From: Halobacteriovorax marinus SJ
Lineage (GTDB): Bacteria; Bdellovibrionota; Bacteriovoracia; Bacteriovoracales; Bacteriovoracaceae
Length of the DNA stretch: 64,000 bases
Reading direction: 5' to 3'
Assembly: GCF_000210915.2 (NCBI RefSeq)
Contig: NC_016620.1
Coordinates: 1,302,001-1,366,000 of the forward strand
In this document: positions 1 to 7,926 of the stretch, in pieces
Layout of the letters: every line of letters starts with the position of its first letter
Position numbering within the stretch: position 1 is the stretch's first letter
The notes under the pieces: generated by a model
Seen by the model: only the letters and a program-made list of their open reading frames with translations
What the model was told of the DNA's origin: nothing
Database searches by the model: none
Made by a program: the position numbers and the translations under genes

Positions 1-510
1 AATTGATCTCATCAATTTCACTGCGCCTCTTATTCGGGCGATGTGATGATTAGACGAGGACCATGTAAAGTTCTCAAAATGGATATTTTCAGGACAATGT
101 TGTTGCAGTCTCTCTAAGAGTTTAGGATGAAAATTTCCAACTTCTCTGGCGATGAGATTGCTTCCATTCTTCACTCCTTGGCGAATACTTTGAACGACTG
201 TACTTGAGAGACTAGGGAAGGCATTCTGTATAAATGAAATAATATCAAAGGGGTCGTCGCCAACAAAAGTTCCATGAACAAAGTAGACACATGAATAATT
301 TAGTTCTTCTAAGAGTCTTGGAACTTCGTTTTCAATAGAGAGATTTCCTTCTAGTTCTTCGAATTCTAATAATTCATAGCTCGCAGTTTTTGGAATTAAA
401 TCACTATAGTCTTGTAGAACTTCTAGTTTTGAAGTGTTGAACAGCCATAGCGCGAAGAGGTATGAGAAGAAGACAACTTGAATACAGAGGCTAAATAAAA
501 TTATGATCAT
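1..510 (-). CDS. Lipase-like alpha/beta hydrolase, N-terminal part (runs off left edge)
   Basis: The frame is open from an ATG at 510 to base 1 (170 codons) and the 3' end lies outside the window. The first 20 residues are a hydrophobic, probably membrane-anchoring segment. Around residues 76-86 comes a beta-strand followed by V-H-G-T-F-V-G-D-D-P-F, the oxyanion-hole HG motif style of alpha/beta hydrolases. A W-S-S-S-N-H-H-I-A-R stretch near residue 153 recalls a conserved stretch of lipase-like hydrolases. The nucleophile Ser (G-x-S-x-G) would fall beyond the edge, so activity cannot be judged. It is divergent from the globin gene at 557. Family assignment is tentative; that it is coding is much safer, because a 170-codon open frame with a sensible start is unlikely by chance. 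Confidence 0.6.
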   Translation of the reverse strand, partial: MIIILFSLCIQVVFFSYLFALWLFNTSKLEVLQDYSDLIPKTASYELLEFEELEGNLSIENEVPRLLEELNYSCVYFVHGTFVGDDPFDIISFIQNAFPSLSSTVVQSIRQGVKNGSNLIAREVGNFHPKLLERLQQHCPENIHFENFTWSSSNHHIARIRGAVKLMRSI

Positions 511-556
511 CTTGCAAATTATAGCTAATATTTAAACATTGTGATAGAAGGTAGGA

Positions 557-988
557 ATGTTTAAGAAAGTCTTTCAATCAATATTTCCAAAGAAGCTTAA
601 AGAAGAGGATATTACTCCTTATCTACTTATTGGGGAGAGTAAGGGAATTAATAAATTAGTAGATAGATTCTACTTTTATATGGACACTCTCTGCGAAGCC
701 CAAAGGTGTAGAGAACTTCACCCTGAGAGTCTTGAGCCAGCAAAGAAGAAGTTAAAGATGTTTCTCTCTGGTTGGTTTGGAGGCCCTTCATTATATATAG
801 AAAAATATGGTCATCCAAGAATGAGGGCGAGGCATTTGCCTTTTAAAATTTCTTCCGTTGAGAGGGATGAGTGGCTTCTGTGTATGAGAAAAGCGATGGA
901 TGACTTAAAATTAAATAAGGAATTCGATGGCTATCTATGGAAGAGCTTTGAGAGTTTTGCCGAGCACATGAGAAATCAAGAGAGCTGA
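557..988 (+). CDS. Group II truncated hemoglobin (trHbO type)
   Basis: A 143-residue protein with the hallmark of group II truncated globins: F-L-S-G-W-F-G-G-P (69-77), then G-H-P-R-M-R-A-R-H-L-P-F (85-96), where His93 is the expected proximal (F8) heme ligand, and E-R-D-E-W-L-L-C-M (102-110), where Trp106 matches the conserved TrpG8. Aromatic residues in the B helix (F-Y-F-Y near 38-41) match the distal pocket. Family members bind heme and react with O2, NO or peroxide in the cytoplasm; which ligand matters here cannot be read from sequence. It stands alone on this strand. Its last 13 bases overlap the 3' end of the convergent DUF309 gene. Confidence 0.88.
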   Translation: MFKKVFQSIFPKKLKEEDITPYLLIGESKGINKLVDRFYFYMDTLCEAQRCRELHPESLEPAKKKLKMFLSGWFGGPSLYIEKYGHPRMRARHLPFKISSVERDEWLLCMRKAMDDLKLNKEFDGYLWKSFESFAEHMRNQES

Positions 989-1437
989 AGTTCTATCTTT
1001 GAAAATATACCGTCTTTTAATTTATCGCAAATTTTGATTAAATCGTTCGTACTGATTCCACTATCTATCTTTGAATCATCTACCTTTAAGAAAAGCTCTT
1101 CGGCTCGCTCAATGTGGCCTAGTGCTGCTTGTTCAGATGAGAGTTTAAACTTTACTCCAGCGGCACACATTTTTATAAGTGCTTTACAAAAGTCTGCTGA
1201 GTCGCCCTCTCTTTGATGGGCATTCCAGATTGCTTCGAGATAGACGTGAGCTTCCCAGTAGTAGCCATGATTGATGAGATCAATTGCAAAGAGGTAATCT
1301 TTATTCTCCAGTGAAAGGGGAGAGGAGATAACTTCATCTTCGCCGAAACTATGTCCGCCTTCTTTATTGGGATGAATATTTTCTCCAGGGATAAAAGCGT
1401 AGCTTGGAAAACTACGCTCGGGTAAGTAGCGACTCAT
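976..1437 (-). CDS. DUF309 family protein
   Basis: A 153-residue soluble protein. Residues 53-70 (I-N-H-G-Y-Y-W-E-A-H and following E-A-I-W) match the DUF309 signature, a short helical domain usually written as F-N-x-G-x-Y-W-E-A-H-E-x-L-E-x-x-W. The rest is helical, followed by a helix-rich C-terminus. The molecular role of DUF309 is unknown. It starts 2 bases after the stop of the exonuclease gene at 1440, so the two are almost certainly co-transcribed. Its 3' end overlaps the globin gene by 13 bp on the opposite strand. Confidence 0.8.
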   Translation of the reverse strand: MSRYLPERSFPSYAFIPGENIHPNKEGGHSFGEDEVISSPLSLENKDYLFAIDLINHGYYWEAHVYLEAIWNAHQREGDSADFCKALIKMCAAGVKFKLSSEQAALGHIERAEELFLKVDDSKIDSGISTNDLIKICDKLKDGIFSKIELQLS

Positions 1438-1439
1438 CG

Positions 1440-2261
1440 CTACTCAACATACCAATCGAAGTCATAGCCCAATTTTCCTTCTTCAATTAGAATTCTATGA
1501 ACTATTTTTGACCATGTTTTATTAGAAGGATTCCAAGAGAATCTTGCTCTAGAGACTTTGCTCTTTATTCTATTGAACTCATCTACATCTCTTTGGTTCT
1601 TCCAATTAGGTGCCTGTAGATCAGCAATGATTCGTACTTTAGGAGAAGTTGCTAGCGCCGCAATTCTTTCAAAATCGTAGTGAGCGGCCACTTTTAGCAT
1701 AGAGAGAACATCTGTCACTGCTCTATGTGGGAATGGATTAATAAAACCATGAGCATGTTCTAGGGCCGAAAGTGAATTTGCGATAATTCTCTTTGGAAAT
1801 TCAATATCTGTCTTAGAGTCAATCCACTTCATTTCAGGAAAAGGAACTCTAAATCTTTCAAAAAGTGCGCGCAACATTGGAATATCGTAATTAGGTCCAT
1901 TGTGTGCCATGATGAAATCGGCCTTCTTCATAATAATAGAAAGTCTCTCTAGGGCCATTCTAATTTCATCGCCTTGGAGACCGTACTTAAGAAGCATGAT
2001 ATCGTTAATTCCTGTCAGCTCTTCAATCTCTTCTGAAATAGGAAGTCTGTCTTCTTCGTGAATTAATTCTGAGTAAATCTTAATTGGCTGATTAAACTCC
2101 GTATCCCATAGTACAGCGCCAATTTCAGTGACTCTGTCTTTAGCGAGATTTAATCCATTCTCAACTAAATTTTCATTCATTCCCTCTAAATCAATTCCAA
2201 GAATTAACATTTCTGACCCTTTTATTTCGTAATAACAATGAGTTGTACTTATATCGGCCAT
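1440..2261 (-). CDS. DEDDh 3'-5' exonuclease (DnaQ superfamily)
   Basis: A 273-residue protein with the three Exo motifs of the DnaQ fold: Exo I as D-L-E-G near residue 24, Exo II as H-N-G-P-N-Y-D-I-P near 120, and Exo III as H-R-A-V-T-D near 180, placing it in the DEDDh subgroup. Such enzymes remove nucleotides from 3' ends of DNA or RNA using two metal ions. The C-terminal ~80 residues (R-A-R-F-S-W-N-P and onward) are not part of the nuclease core and I do not recognise them. Two starts are possible: ATG at 2261 preceded by AAGAGG, and ATG at 2210 (residue 18) preceded by AAAGGG; the core begins right after the second. Operon with the DUF309 gene. Confidence 0.85.
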   Translation of the reverse strand: MADISTTHCYYEIKGSEMLILGIDLEGMNENLVENGLNLAKDRVTEIGAVLWDTEFNQPIKIYSELIHEEDRLPISEEIEELTGINDIMLLKYGLQGDEIRMALERLSIIMKKADFIMAHNGPNYDIPMLRALFERFRVPFPEMKWIDSKTDIEFPKRIIANSLSALEHAHGFINPFPHRAVTDVLSMLKVAAHYDFERIAALATSPKVRIIADLQAPNWKNQRDVDEFNRIKSKVSRARFSWNPSNKTWSKIVHRILIEEGKLGYDFDWYVE

Positions 2262-2433
2262 GAGACCTCTTTACAATTGTCTTTTGTTCAAAGGAAGTAT
2301 TATTTGCGAATGCTCAATAAATAAGTTCTATAAGGCTTTGAAATTATGAAATATTTAGCCTAGTATAATGACAAGAAATTGACAGGAAGCGGACACAAAG
2401 AAGTGCTTCAATATAGTAACTTTAGTACTGAAA

Positions 2434-4035
2434 ATGAAATTATACTTAGTCCTCATATTTACAGCAATTTCCATGGCCTTTGCCACGGGATATGTCTCAC
2501 TCTTATTGAAGGGGACTTATACTTCAACTCCTGAAGATGAGGAGCAGATAACTAGACTGAAGTTGAATTTTCAAAAGTCAGTGGCCCCAAAATCTATTAT
2601 CAATTTTAATTCTCTCTACTATTCACCTGAGCAGTTTCAATTAATTGATCCTATCTATACCTTACCTGAGCCTGGTTCCGATAAGAGTGTGCAATACTTC
2701 TCAAGCCGCGGCTGTTTTACTGGCCTTAAGTCTCTTTTAAGTCGAATGAACTTTGAAAAGGTTTGGGTTTGGGAAGAGTATAGATGTGGGAAAATTGATC
2801 GACTCAATGATAGCTTCTTTAGAGAAGCGCCTTATATGCACCCAAGTGGAAAGAGTTACGCCTATCTCGCTTATCTTTTGAATAAGAATAATAAGAACAA
2901 TAGAGAGTGGGTCTTAAGAAACCTTCAATACTTTCATGTTACAGAGTTATCAATTATTTCTAGATCAATTGGAGACTTGGGTGGGAAGTTTGCTCTTTTG
3001 GCAAAGCTAGATACTGACTCACTTCGAAAAGTTTCTAGAGGAAGGGGAACAATTCTAACGGAGGACTTTCTTCTTGCAAGAATAACTTATCCATCTTTCT
3101 TCTCGATTTTAGAATACCGCTTCTATGCTCGTGACGACTTGGAGAGTTTTCTAAAGGACTCGCCTTACTTTCTACATAATCACCGCTTTGGAAGAAGTTG
3201 TTTCTATCAAGATGGACAACTTTGTTGGGAATATCGAGTTGGACATATTCTTACTATTGCCAATAAGGGAACCATCATCTTTCTCTTTGGACTGGTACTC
3301 ATTTGTGTGATTGTTGTTAGATTACTCATTATTCGACTTAAGAATCAAAAACATGAGGATGAGAAAAGACGTTTGGCCCTTCGAATCTTGGGACATGAAT
3401 TTCGTACACCTATAACAAGTATGCTACTTCTCATGGAAAAGCTAAATAAGAAGTACGATACGATGGATGATGAAGTTCAGGAAACGTTTCTTAGAATGTC
3501 TAGTGAGGTCTATCGACTTCAGAGGCTAACTGAAACTTCGCGCCACTACCTAAAGGCCAATAAAGGTAAGAAGCTCATTCATATTAATTGTGAAGAGATT
3601 GGCTCAATGAATGATTTCATCTATGAAATTGCGCTTCCTTTCATTGACGAACACGGTGATGATCTTACTTTAAATTTACCACTAGAAGATAGAAGTTTTA
3701 ATGTGGATTCTTATTGGACGCAAATTGTTTTAAAGAACCTCATTGGCAACGCATTCTTTCATGGAAAGGCACCTGTGGAAGTCCGTGTAGAGTATTTAAA
3801 AGATGCCGTAGAAGTTTGTGTGATTGACAATGGTGAATGTCAGTTCCATAGCTTTGCAGAGATGTCTGAAGAGTTTGCAAAAGGAAATAAGAGTTCCGGA
3901 ACGGGGCTTGGGCTAAATATAGTTAAGCAAGTAGTGAAAGAGATGGGAGGAGATATTAGCTTCTCTCCAAATCCAACTACTTTTCGTGTGGTCTTAAAGA
4001 AGAGGCGACCTACTAAAGGAGAGAGTTTGTCATGA
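2434..4035 (+). CDS. Sensor histidine kinase, VxrA-like (DUF3404-type sensor domain)
   Basis: A 533-residue inner-membrane kinase. Membrane segments lie at about 3-25 and 280-300, flanking a ~250-residue periplasmic domain with Cys94, Cys118, Cys256 and Cys264. The pattern G-C-F-T-G-L, W-E-E-Y-R-C and A-P-Y-M-H-P-S-G-K-S-Y-A resembles the DUF3404 sensor of the Vibrio VxrA (WigK) kinase; I am fairly but not fully sure. The H box G-H-E-F-R-T-P carries phospho-acceptor His321; N box N-L-I-G-N-A, G1 D-N-G and G2 G-T-G-L-G-L are intact, so it should be active. The gene overlaps its response regulator by 4 bp (ATGA). A TATAAT box at 2364-2369 sits upstream, without a clear -35. Confidence 0.88.
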   Translation: MKLYLVLIFTAISMAFATGYVSLLLKGTYTSTPEDEEQITRLKLNFQKSVAPKSIINFNSLYYSPEQFQLIDPIYTLPEPGSDKSVQYFSSRGCFTGLKSLLSRMNFEKVWVWEEYRCGKIDRLNDSFFREAPYMHPSGKSYAYLAYLLNKNNKNNREWVLRNLQYFHVTELSIISRSIGDLGGKFALLAKLDTDSLRKVSRGRGTILTEDFLLARITYPSFFSILEYRFYARDDLESFLKDSPYFLHNHRFGRSCFYQDGQLCWEYRVGHILTIANKGTIIFLFGLVLICVIVVRLLIIRLKNQKHEDEKRRLALRILGHEFRTPITSMLLLMEKLNKKYDTMDDEVQETFLRMSSEVYRLQRLTETSRHYLKANKGKKLIHINCEEIGSMNDFIYEIALPFIDEHGDDLTLNLPLEDRSFNVDSYWTQIVLKNLIGNAFFHGKAPVEVRVEYLKDAVEVCVIDNGECQFHSFAEMSEEFAKGNKSSGTGLGLNIVKQVVKEMGGDISFSPNPTTFRVVLKKRRPTKGESLS

Positions 4036-4706
4036 GTAAGGTATTATTAGTTGAGGATGACGATAGTTTAGGTTCCTCTCTAAAAAGCTATTTGACAGGA
4101 GAGGGGCACGAAGTTGTTTGGGCCCAGTCACTTTCTATGGCCAGAGAACTTAAGAGCGACGAAGAGATTATTATCCTAGATTGGATGCTGCCTGATGGAC
4201 AGGGAGTAGACTTTTTAAAAGAGCTCAGAGAAGCAGAGATAAATAAGCCTGTAATCATGCTGACGGCGAGAACTGACTTGATCGATAAGGTCATAGGTCT
4301 TGAGGCGGGGGCAAATGATTATATGACAAAGCCTTTTGAACCAAGAGAGCTCATAGCGAGAATTCGCGTTCAAATTAGAGATCATGCTAAGAAGGATCAC
4401 GACTCAAGTGATGGTGTTCTTACTAGGGGAGATCTAGTCATTAATCAAAATGAGCGAGAGATTCGCTGGCATGGCGAGGTGATTGAGTTTACAAAAATGG
4501 AATTTGATTTCCTTACGCTCTTAGCAGAGAGTCCAAATAGGGCCTTCTCAAGAGAGGAAATTCTCAATAAGGTTTGGGGTTATGAAAATTATCCTTCAAC
4601 TCGAACTGTGGACACACACGTTTTACAAATTCGCCAAAAACTCAGTGATGAATTAATCGAAACCGTTCGAGGAATTGGTTACCGCTTTCGTTTTAACGAA
4701 GGTTAA
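4032..4706 (+). CDS. OmpR/PhoB-family response regulator
   Basis: A 224-residue two-domain regulator. The receiver domain has the acidic pair E8-D9-D10, phospho-acceptor Asp50 (L-D-W-M-L-P-D-G) and the conserved Lys in Y-M-T-K-P-F-E-P. The C-terminal winged-helix domain carries the OmpR-family ending S-T-R-T-V-D-T-H-V and R-G-I-G-Y-R-F. Translational coupling with the kinase at 2434 (4-bp overlap) makes it its cognate partner. If the kinase is VxrA-like, this is the VxrB counterpart, which in Vibrio controls cell-wall stress responses; that transfer of function is inference. A strong hairpin follows at 4728. Confidence 0.93.
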   Translation: MSKVLLVEDDDSLGSSLKSYLTGEGHEVVWAQSLSMARELKSDEEIIILDWMLPDGQGVDFLKELREAEINKPVIMLTARTDLIDKVIGLEAGANDYMTKPFEPRELIARIRVQIRDHAKKDHDSSDGVLTRGDLVINQNEREIRWHGEVIEFTKMEFDFLTLLAESPNRAFSREEILNKVWGYENYPSTRTVDTHVLQIRQKLSDELIETVRGIGYRFRFNEG

Positions 4707-4727
4707 TCCCTCATTTTAAATAATTTT

Positions 4728-4767
4728 GAGAGTGTCAGTTTTTTATCTTAGATAAAGCTGACCTCTC
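4728..4767 (+). terminator. Probable intrinsic terminator of the two-component operon
   Basis: Arms GAGAG/CTCTC, GTCAG/CTGAC and TTTATC/GATAAA stack with small internal mismatches into one long hairpin with loop TTA, starting 22 bases after the response regulator stop. The 3' flank (GATACTTCTTTTT) has a delayed T run. This is the longest hairpin I found in the window. Confidence 0.6.
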
Positions 4768-4864
4768 GATACTTCTTTTTCTATTTCTTAATTTTTCTTA
4801 ATCTTAAACAATATAAAGGTTCTTAGTTTATACTACTATTGTACATAAATTAAGAGGCGCTTCG

Positions 4865-5608
4865 TTGAAGAAAACACTAATTATTTTTTCTATATTTATT
4901 CTCTTGGTCACTCTTTACCGGTGTAGAGATTTTTTCTACTACACAAGAATGTGGTTAACATATGAGCCAAAAACTTTTATGGGAAATATGGAACCACCAT
5001 TTCCTAATTGGTTTGAAGTGATGTGGTCGTTAAAAGGGCCAGATAGAAATAAGAATGGAATTCGTGATGACGTTGAGATTTATATTAATAATGAGTTTAA
5101 AGGTTTAAATGAGAGTGAGCTTATTATGATTTACAATTACGCAAGGTTGAATCATAAGACTCTAGTTTTAGACTCTAGTAGTGAATATAGAGAGAAGTAT
5201 TGGATAGATTATAATATAAATATATTGTGTATTTCGGATTATACTTCGTTTATGAAAAACTCTGATGACAGATTTGGTGAAAAACGAAGTCGTATGTATA
5301 GACAGAAGAAGAGGGCGATATATCATCTGATAATGAATACCTACCTGAGGGAATCTATTTCTAACTTATTTTTGAACAAATTTCATATGTGGGGATTTGA
5401 AACGGGTGGACTTAAAGACATACATAGAGAGCTTAATACATGGAAGTATTGTGGATTTGATAAAATGGAGTCAGAGAGAATCGCAAGTAAATTCTTAGAC
5501 AATAAATTTAAATATTATAAAAAAATCGAAATTTTAAATTTCATTAAATTCTATGAGGATGAATATGGAAAAGTTAATAGAAATATTTATGAAAAGTATC
5601 TTAAATAG
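4865..5608 (+). CDS. Unrecognised membrane-anchored protein with a D-x-N-x-N-G-x-x-D-D-V motif
   Basis: A 247-residue protein starting at TTG (4865) with AAGAGG upstream. Residues 3-18 form a signal anchor. The one recognisable element is P-D-R-N-K-N-G-I-R-D-D-V-E-I-Y-I at about 59-74, a calcium-loop-like pattern of the thrombospondin type 3 or EF-loop style, seen in many exported hypothetical proteins. The rest is rich in Tyr, Lys and Arg with no catalytic motif I can name. It is likely periplasmic, tethered to the inner membrane. It lies with the next gene between two terminators (4728 and 6750), which suggests they form a unit of their own. Function unknown. Confidence 0.7.
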   Translation: MKKTLIIFSIFILLVTLYRCRDFFYYTRMWLTYEPKTFMGNMEPPFPNWFEVMWSLKGPDRNKNGIRDDVEIYINNEFKGLNESELIMIYNYARLNHKTLVLDSSSEYREKYWIDYNINILCISDYTSFMKNSDDRFGEKRSRMYRQKKRAIYHLIMNTYLRESISNLFLNKFHMWGFETGGLKDIHRELNTWKYCGFDKMESERIASKFLDNKFKYYKKIEILNFIKFYEDEYGKVNRNIYEKYLK

Positions 5609-5716
5609 CAAAGATATTAACTATAGTCTCTAGCTCTAGTTGGACTTACGAGTATCAGCTTAAGTGGTTACAATTTGAAAAGTAGTTATGGGGAATTTTA
5701 AATAAGAGGAATATTT

Positions 5717-6706
5717 GTGGTTATTGATCTACTAATACTTAATTTGATTGTGTTTATTTACTTCCGTAGAAAAGGAATGAGTGCAGAAAAGTCTCTTAAA
5801 AAAGGTTTTAAGGCAATGTTAATTGCAACACCTATTAAGTTTGCACTCATCTTTCTACTTGTTCCACAATACTTGCCAATTTATCCTGAGAAGAGGAAAC
5901 TAAGTGAGACTGAAGTTAACATGATTGGAACAGCTATTTGGGGTTATACTATTTTTTACCCTGTTTGGGGATCTTATTACTATGGAATGTCTACCTATAG
6001 AAGTAAATTTAAGCCAGACTTTTACATTGATGAAGATGTTTCGAAGTATGGAGAACTCTGTGAGGATAGTAAATGGAGTGACTTTGAACCCTGTCATAAA
6101 TATATTCAAAACTTAGGTGATCTAAAAAAGTATGAGAGTCGATTTCTTGTAGATGCAAAGAAGTTTCTTACTAAGTTTCCTGATCGAAGATGTGACTCCA
6201 TTCATGCGATCATAGGTGGGTTGAGTAACTTTTCTAAAGAATCATCAGGTGAGAAAAAACAATTGGCTGGTGCTCAGGGAGTCAGCAACTTTGGAGAGAG
6301 GCTAGCAAGTTTATACTTTGGTCACTTTGATGATTTCTTTGCTCCTTATGAAGATCAGTGTCATAAGATAGCCCATAAAAAATTTTATATCTATTTTCAT
6401 AGTAAGAAAGGGGACTATTTTGATAATGATATGAATAATTATCTACAATTTGTATGTGAGAAGTATAATTCGTACTGTTCTAGATATTGGGAACGGTTTT
6501 ATAGTGTTTCTTATGATCAAAATTACGCCATAGCAAATGAGCTTCATCAGGAGTTATGCGAAAAGTGGCCCAAGATGAGAATGTGTCGTACTCCAAGAGG
6601 TCAGTCTATTAAGGAGTATAATAATATGATTGAAAAAATTAGAGAGTCAGGAGATCGTTCGGAAAAGACATCATTTAACAACTTAGATACAGATAAGGCG
6701 TATTAG
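5717..6706 (+). CDS. Unrecognised integral membrane protein with a Cys-rich soluble domain
   Basis: A 329-residue protein starting at GTG 5717, preceded by AAGAGGAA at the right distance. Hydrophobic segments lie at about 2-13, 33-50 and 73-90; the remaining ~230 residues look soluble and contain about nine cysteines (for example C-E-D-S, C-H-K-Y, R-R-C-D, C-H-K-I-A-H-K, C-E-K, Y-C-S-R), suggesting disulfides in the periplasm. No known domain recognised. It follows the TTG-started gene after a 108-base gap and ends 43 bases before the terminator hairpin at 6750. Base and codon use look like its neighbours. Confidence 0.7.
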   Translation: MVIDLLILNLIVFIYFRRKGMSAEKSLKKGFKAMLIATPIKFALIFLLVPQYLPIYPEKRKLSETEVNMIGTAIWGYTIFYPVWGSYYYGMSTYRSKFKPDFYIDEDVSKYGELCEDSKWSDFEPCHKYIQNLGDLKKYESRFLVDAKKFLTKFPDRRCDSIHAIIGGLSNFSKESSGEKKQLAGAQGVSNFGERLASLYFGHFDDFFAPYEDQCHKIAHKKFYIYFHSKKGDYFDNDMNNYLQFVCEKYNSYCSRYWERFYSVSYDQNYAIANELHQELCEKWPKMRMCRTPRGQSIKEYNNMIEKIRESGDRSEKTSFNNLDTDKAY

Positions 6707-6749
6707 TTTTTTATTCTTTTAAATTATTTGTAATTATTTACAGAAAGAA

Positions 6750-6771
6750 CCAGGCGCAAGGAAGCGCCTGG
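6750..6771 (-). terminator. Intrinsic terminator between convergent genes (bidirectional)
   Basis: Perfect 8-bp GC-rich stem CCAGGCGC/GCGCCTGG with a 6-base loop, 11 bases beyond the stop of the minus-strand endonuclease gene and 43 bases beyond the stop of the plus-strand gene. The minus-strand flank is GTTCTTTCTG; the plus-strand flank has a delayed TTGTTTTT. It probably serves both genes. Confidence 0.7.
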
Positions 6772-6782
6772 AGAGATTGTTT

Positions 6783-7829
6783 TTAGAAGTCTTTTACAAG
6801 TTCTACTAGTTCAGGGTAGTCAATAAAAGGATTTCTATTATGTTGTACAGAGAAGACTTTATTATTTCTTTCTCTTTCTTTGTCTGAAACAGGATCTAAT
6901 TTGTGCCACTCTCTAAGTGTTGCTTCTTGCTCTGGATCGATATTCATAGCGTCTTTATTCTTACTATTGAAATATCTCGCTGACATGTAGAACATAGCTC
7001 TTGCGATATCACCTTTTACAGCATCTGGAGCATCCATATAAGTCTTTCCATTATTAGTGAATAACTTTGCTTCGCTATCTGCACAGTATTGTGAGAAGTC
7101 ATTTGTTACAGTTCCACCATTAGAAAGACTTCCAAATGGAAGATTAGATCTCTTAGAGTTCGTTGTAATAAATGAAGGAGCTAAGTTGTGTAGATCTGAA
7201 AGTTTTAAATTGTAATATTTAGAATCTTCGATTTCTTCAAACTTACTTCTAGGCCAAATATGTTCAGCATTGATTGTATTGTAATCAGGTCTTCTCATGA
7301 CGCCGATTGAATATTGTGGGTTTTGAAGATCGTTTGTTGTAAAAACTTTTTGGCAGTAGATTGTATCGAGAGCGAATTCTCCGGCATCATTCTTAAAGAG
7401 ATCAATCTTTCCATAGAGGTAAGTTCTCGCTCTTTGATAATCTCTATAAGTATCAAAATCATGAGAATAACAAGACTCTGACTCTGGAGCACCTTTTGGG
7501 CATCTCTCTGTTGTGTCTCTCTTACCAGGAACTCTTGTGTGCTCCCATTTTAGAACCTTATTAAGTTCTGATTTTAATTTATCAAGGTCAGCCTGAGAGA
7601 TGGTCGCTGGGTTAGAAAGCTTTGATAAGTACTTAGCGTGAAAACCATCGTTGTAGTAATCTGCTGGATTGTCGTGAGCAGTTATCTCTACAATTGCACT
7701 TAAGTTTTGAGTGTTATCTGACTGGAAATTTCCAGTACCACTTCCTGATACAGGTGTATCGAAAGTATGTTTATCACCACAGGCACCAAGTAGTGCAAGT
7801 CCTAAAATAAGTATCGCCGATTTCTTCAT
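6783..7829 (-). CDS. Endonuclease I family lipoprotein (EndA/NucM type)
   Basis: A 348-residue secreted nuclease. Residues 1-17 form a lipoprotein signal with lipobox L-G-A-C (Cys17), followed by a Gly/Ser-rich linker. The beta-beta-alpha-metal core is seen as N-A-E-H-I-W-P-R-S-K-F (187-197, general base His190) and S-D-L-H-N-L-A-P (211-218), then N-S-K-R-S-N, the metal-binding part. EndA-family enzymes cut DNA and RNA without sequence preference outside the cytoplasm. Six cysteines lie along the chain. The fixed anchor is unusual, since relatives such as E. coli EndA and Vibrio Vvn are soluble. A good RBS (GGGGAAG) precedes the ATG. Confidence 0.87.
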   Translation of the reverse strand: MKKSAILILGLALLGACGDKHTFDTPVSGSGTGNFQSDNTQNLSAIVEITAHDNPADYYNDGFHAKYLSKLSNPATISQADLDKLKSELNKVLKWEHTRVPGKRDTTERCPKGAPESESCYSHDFDTYRDYQRARTYLYGKIDLFKNDAGEFALDTIYCQKVFTTNDLQNPQYSIGVMRRPDYNTINAEHIWPRSKFEEIEDSKYYNLKLSDLHNLAPSFITTNSKRSNLPFGSLSNGGTVTNDFSQYCADSEAKLFTNNGKTYMDAPDAVKGDIARAMFYMSARYFNSKNKDAMNIDPEQEATLREWHKLDPVSDKERERNNKVFSVQHNRNPFIDYPELVELVKDF

Positions 7830-7926
7830 TTCTTCCCCTAGAGTTTTTTTGCAAAATTAAAATATTAATTTCAAAGAGTCTAGGAGGCGTGTAAGTGTTA
7901 CTCGACAAGATTCTGTCAGAAAATGA

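Noticed and set aside
5608-5685. Short protein-like frame (W-T-Y-E-Y-Q-L-K-W-L-Q-F-E-K) between two unknown genes
   Set aside because: Only 25 codons, with no usable start codon. It could be a gene remnant, but there is nothing to compare it with.
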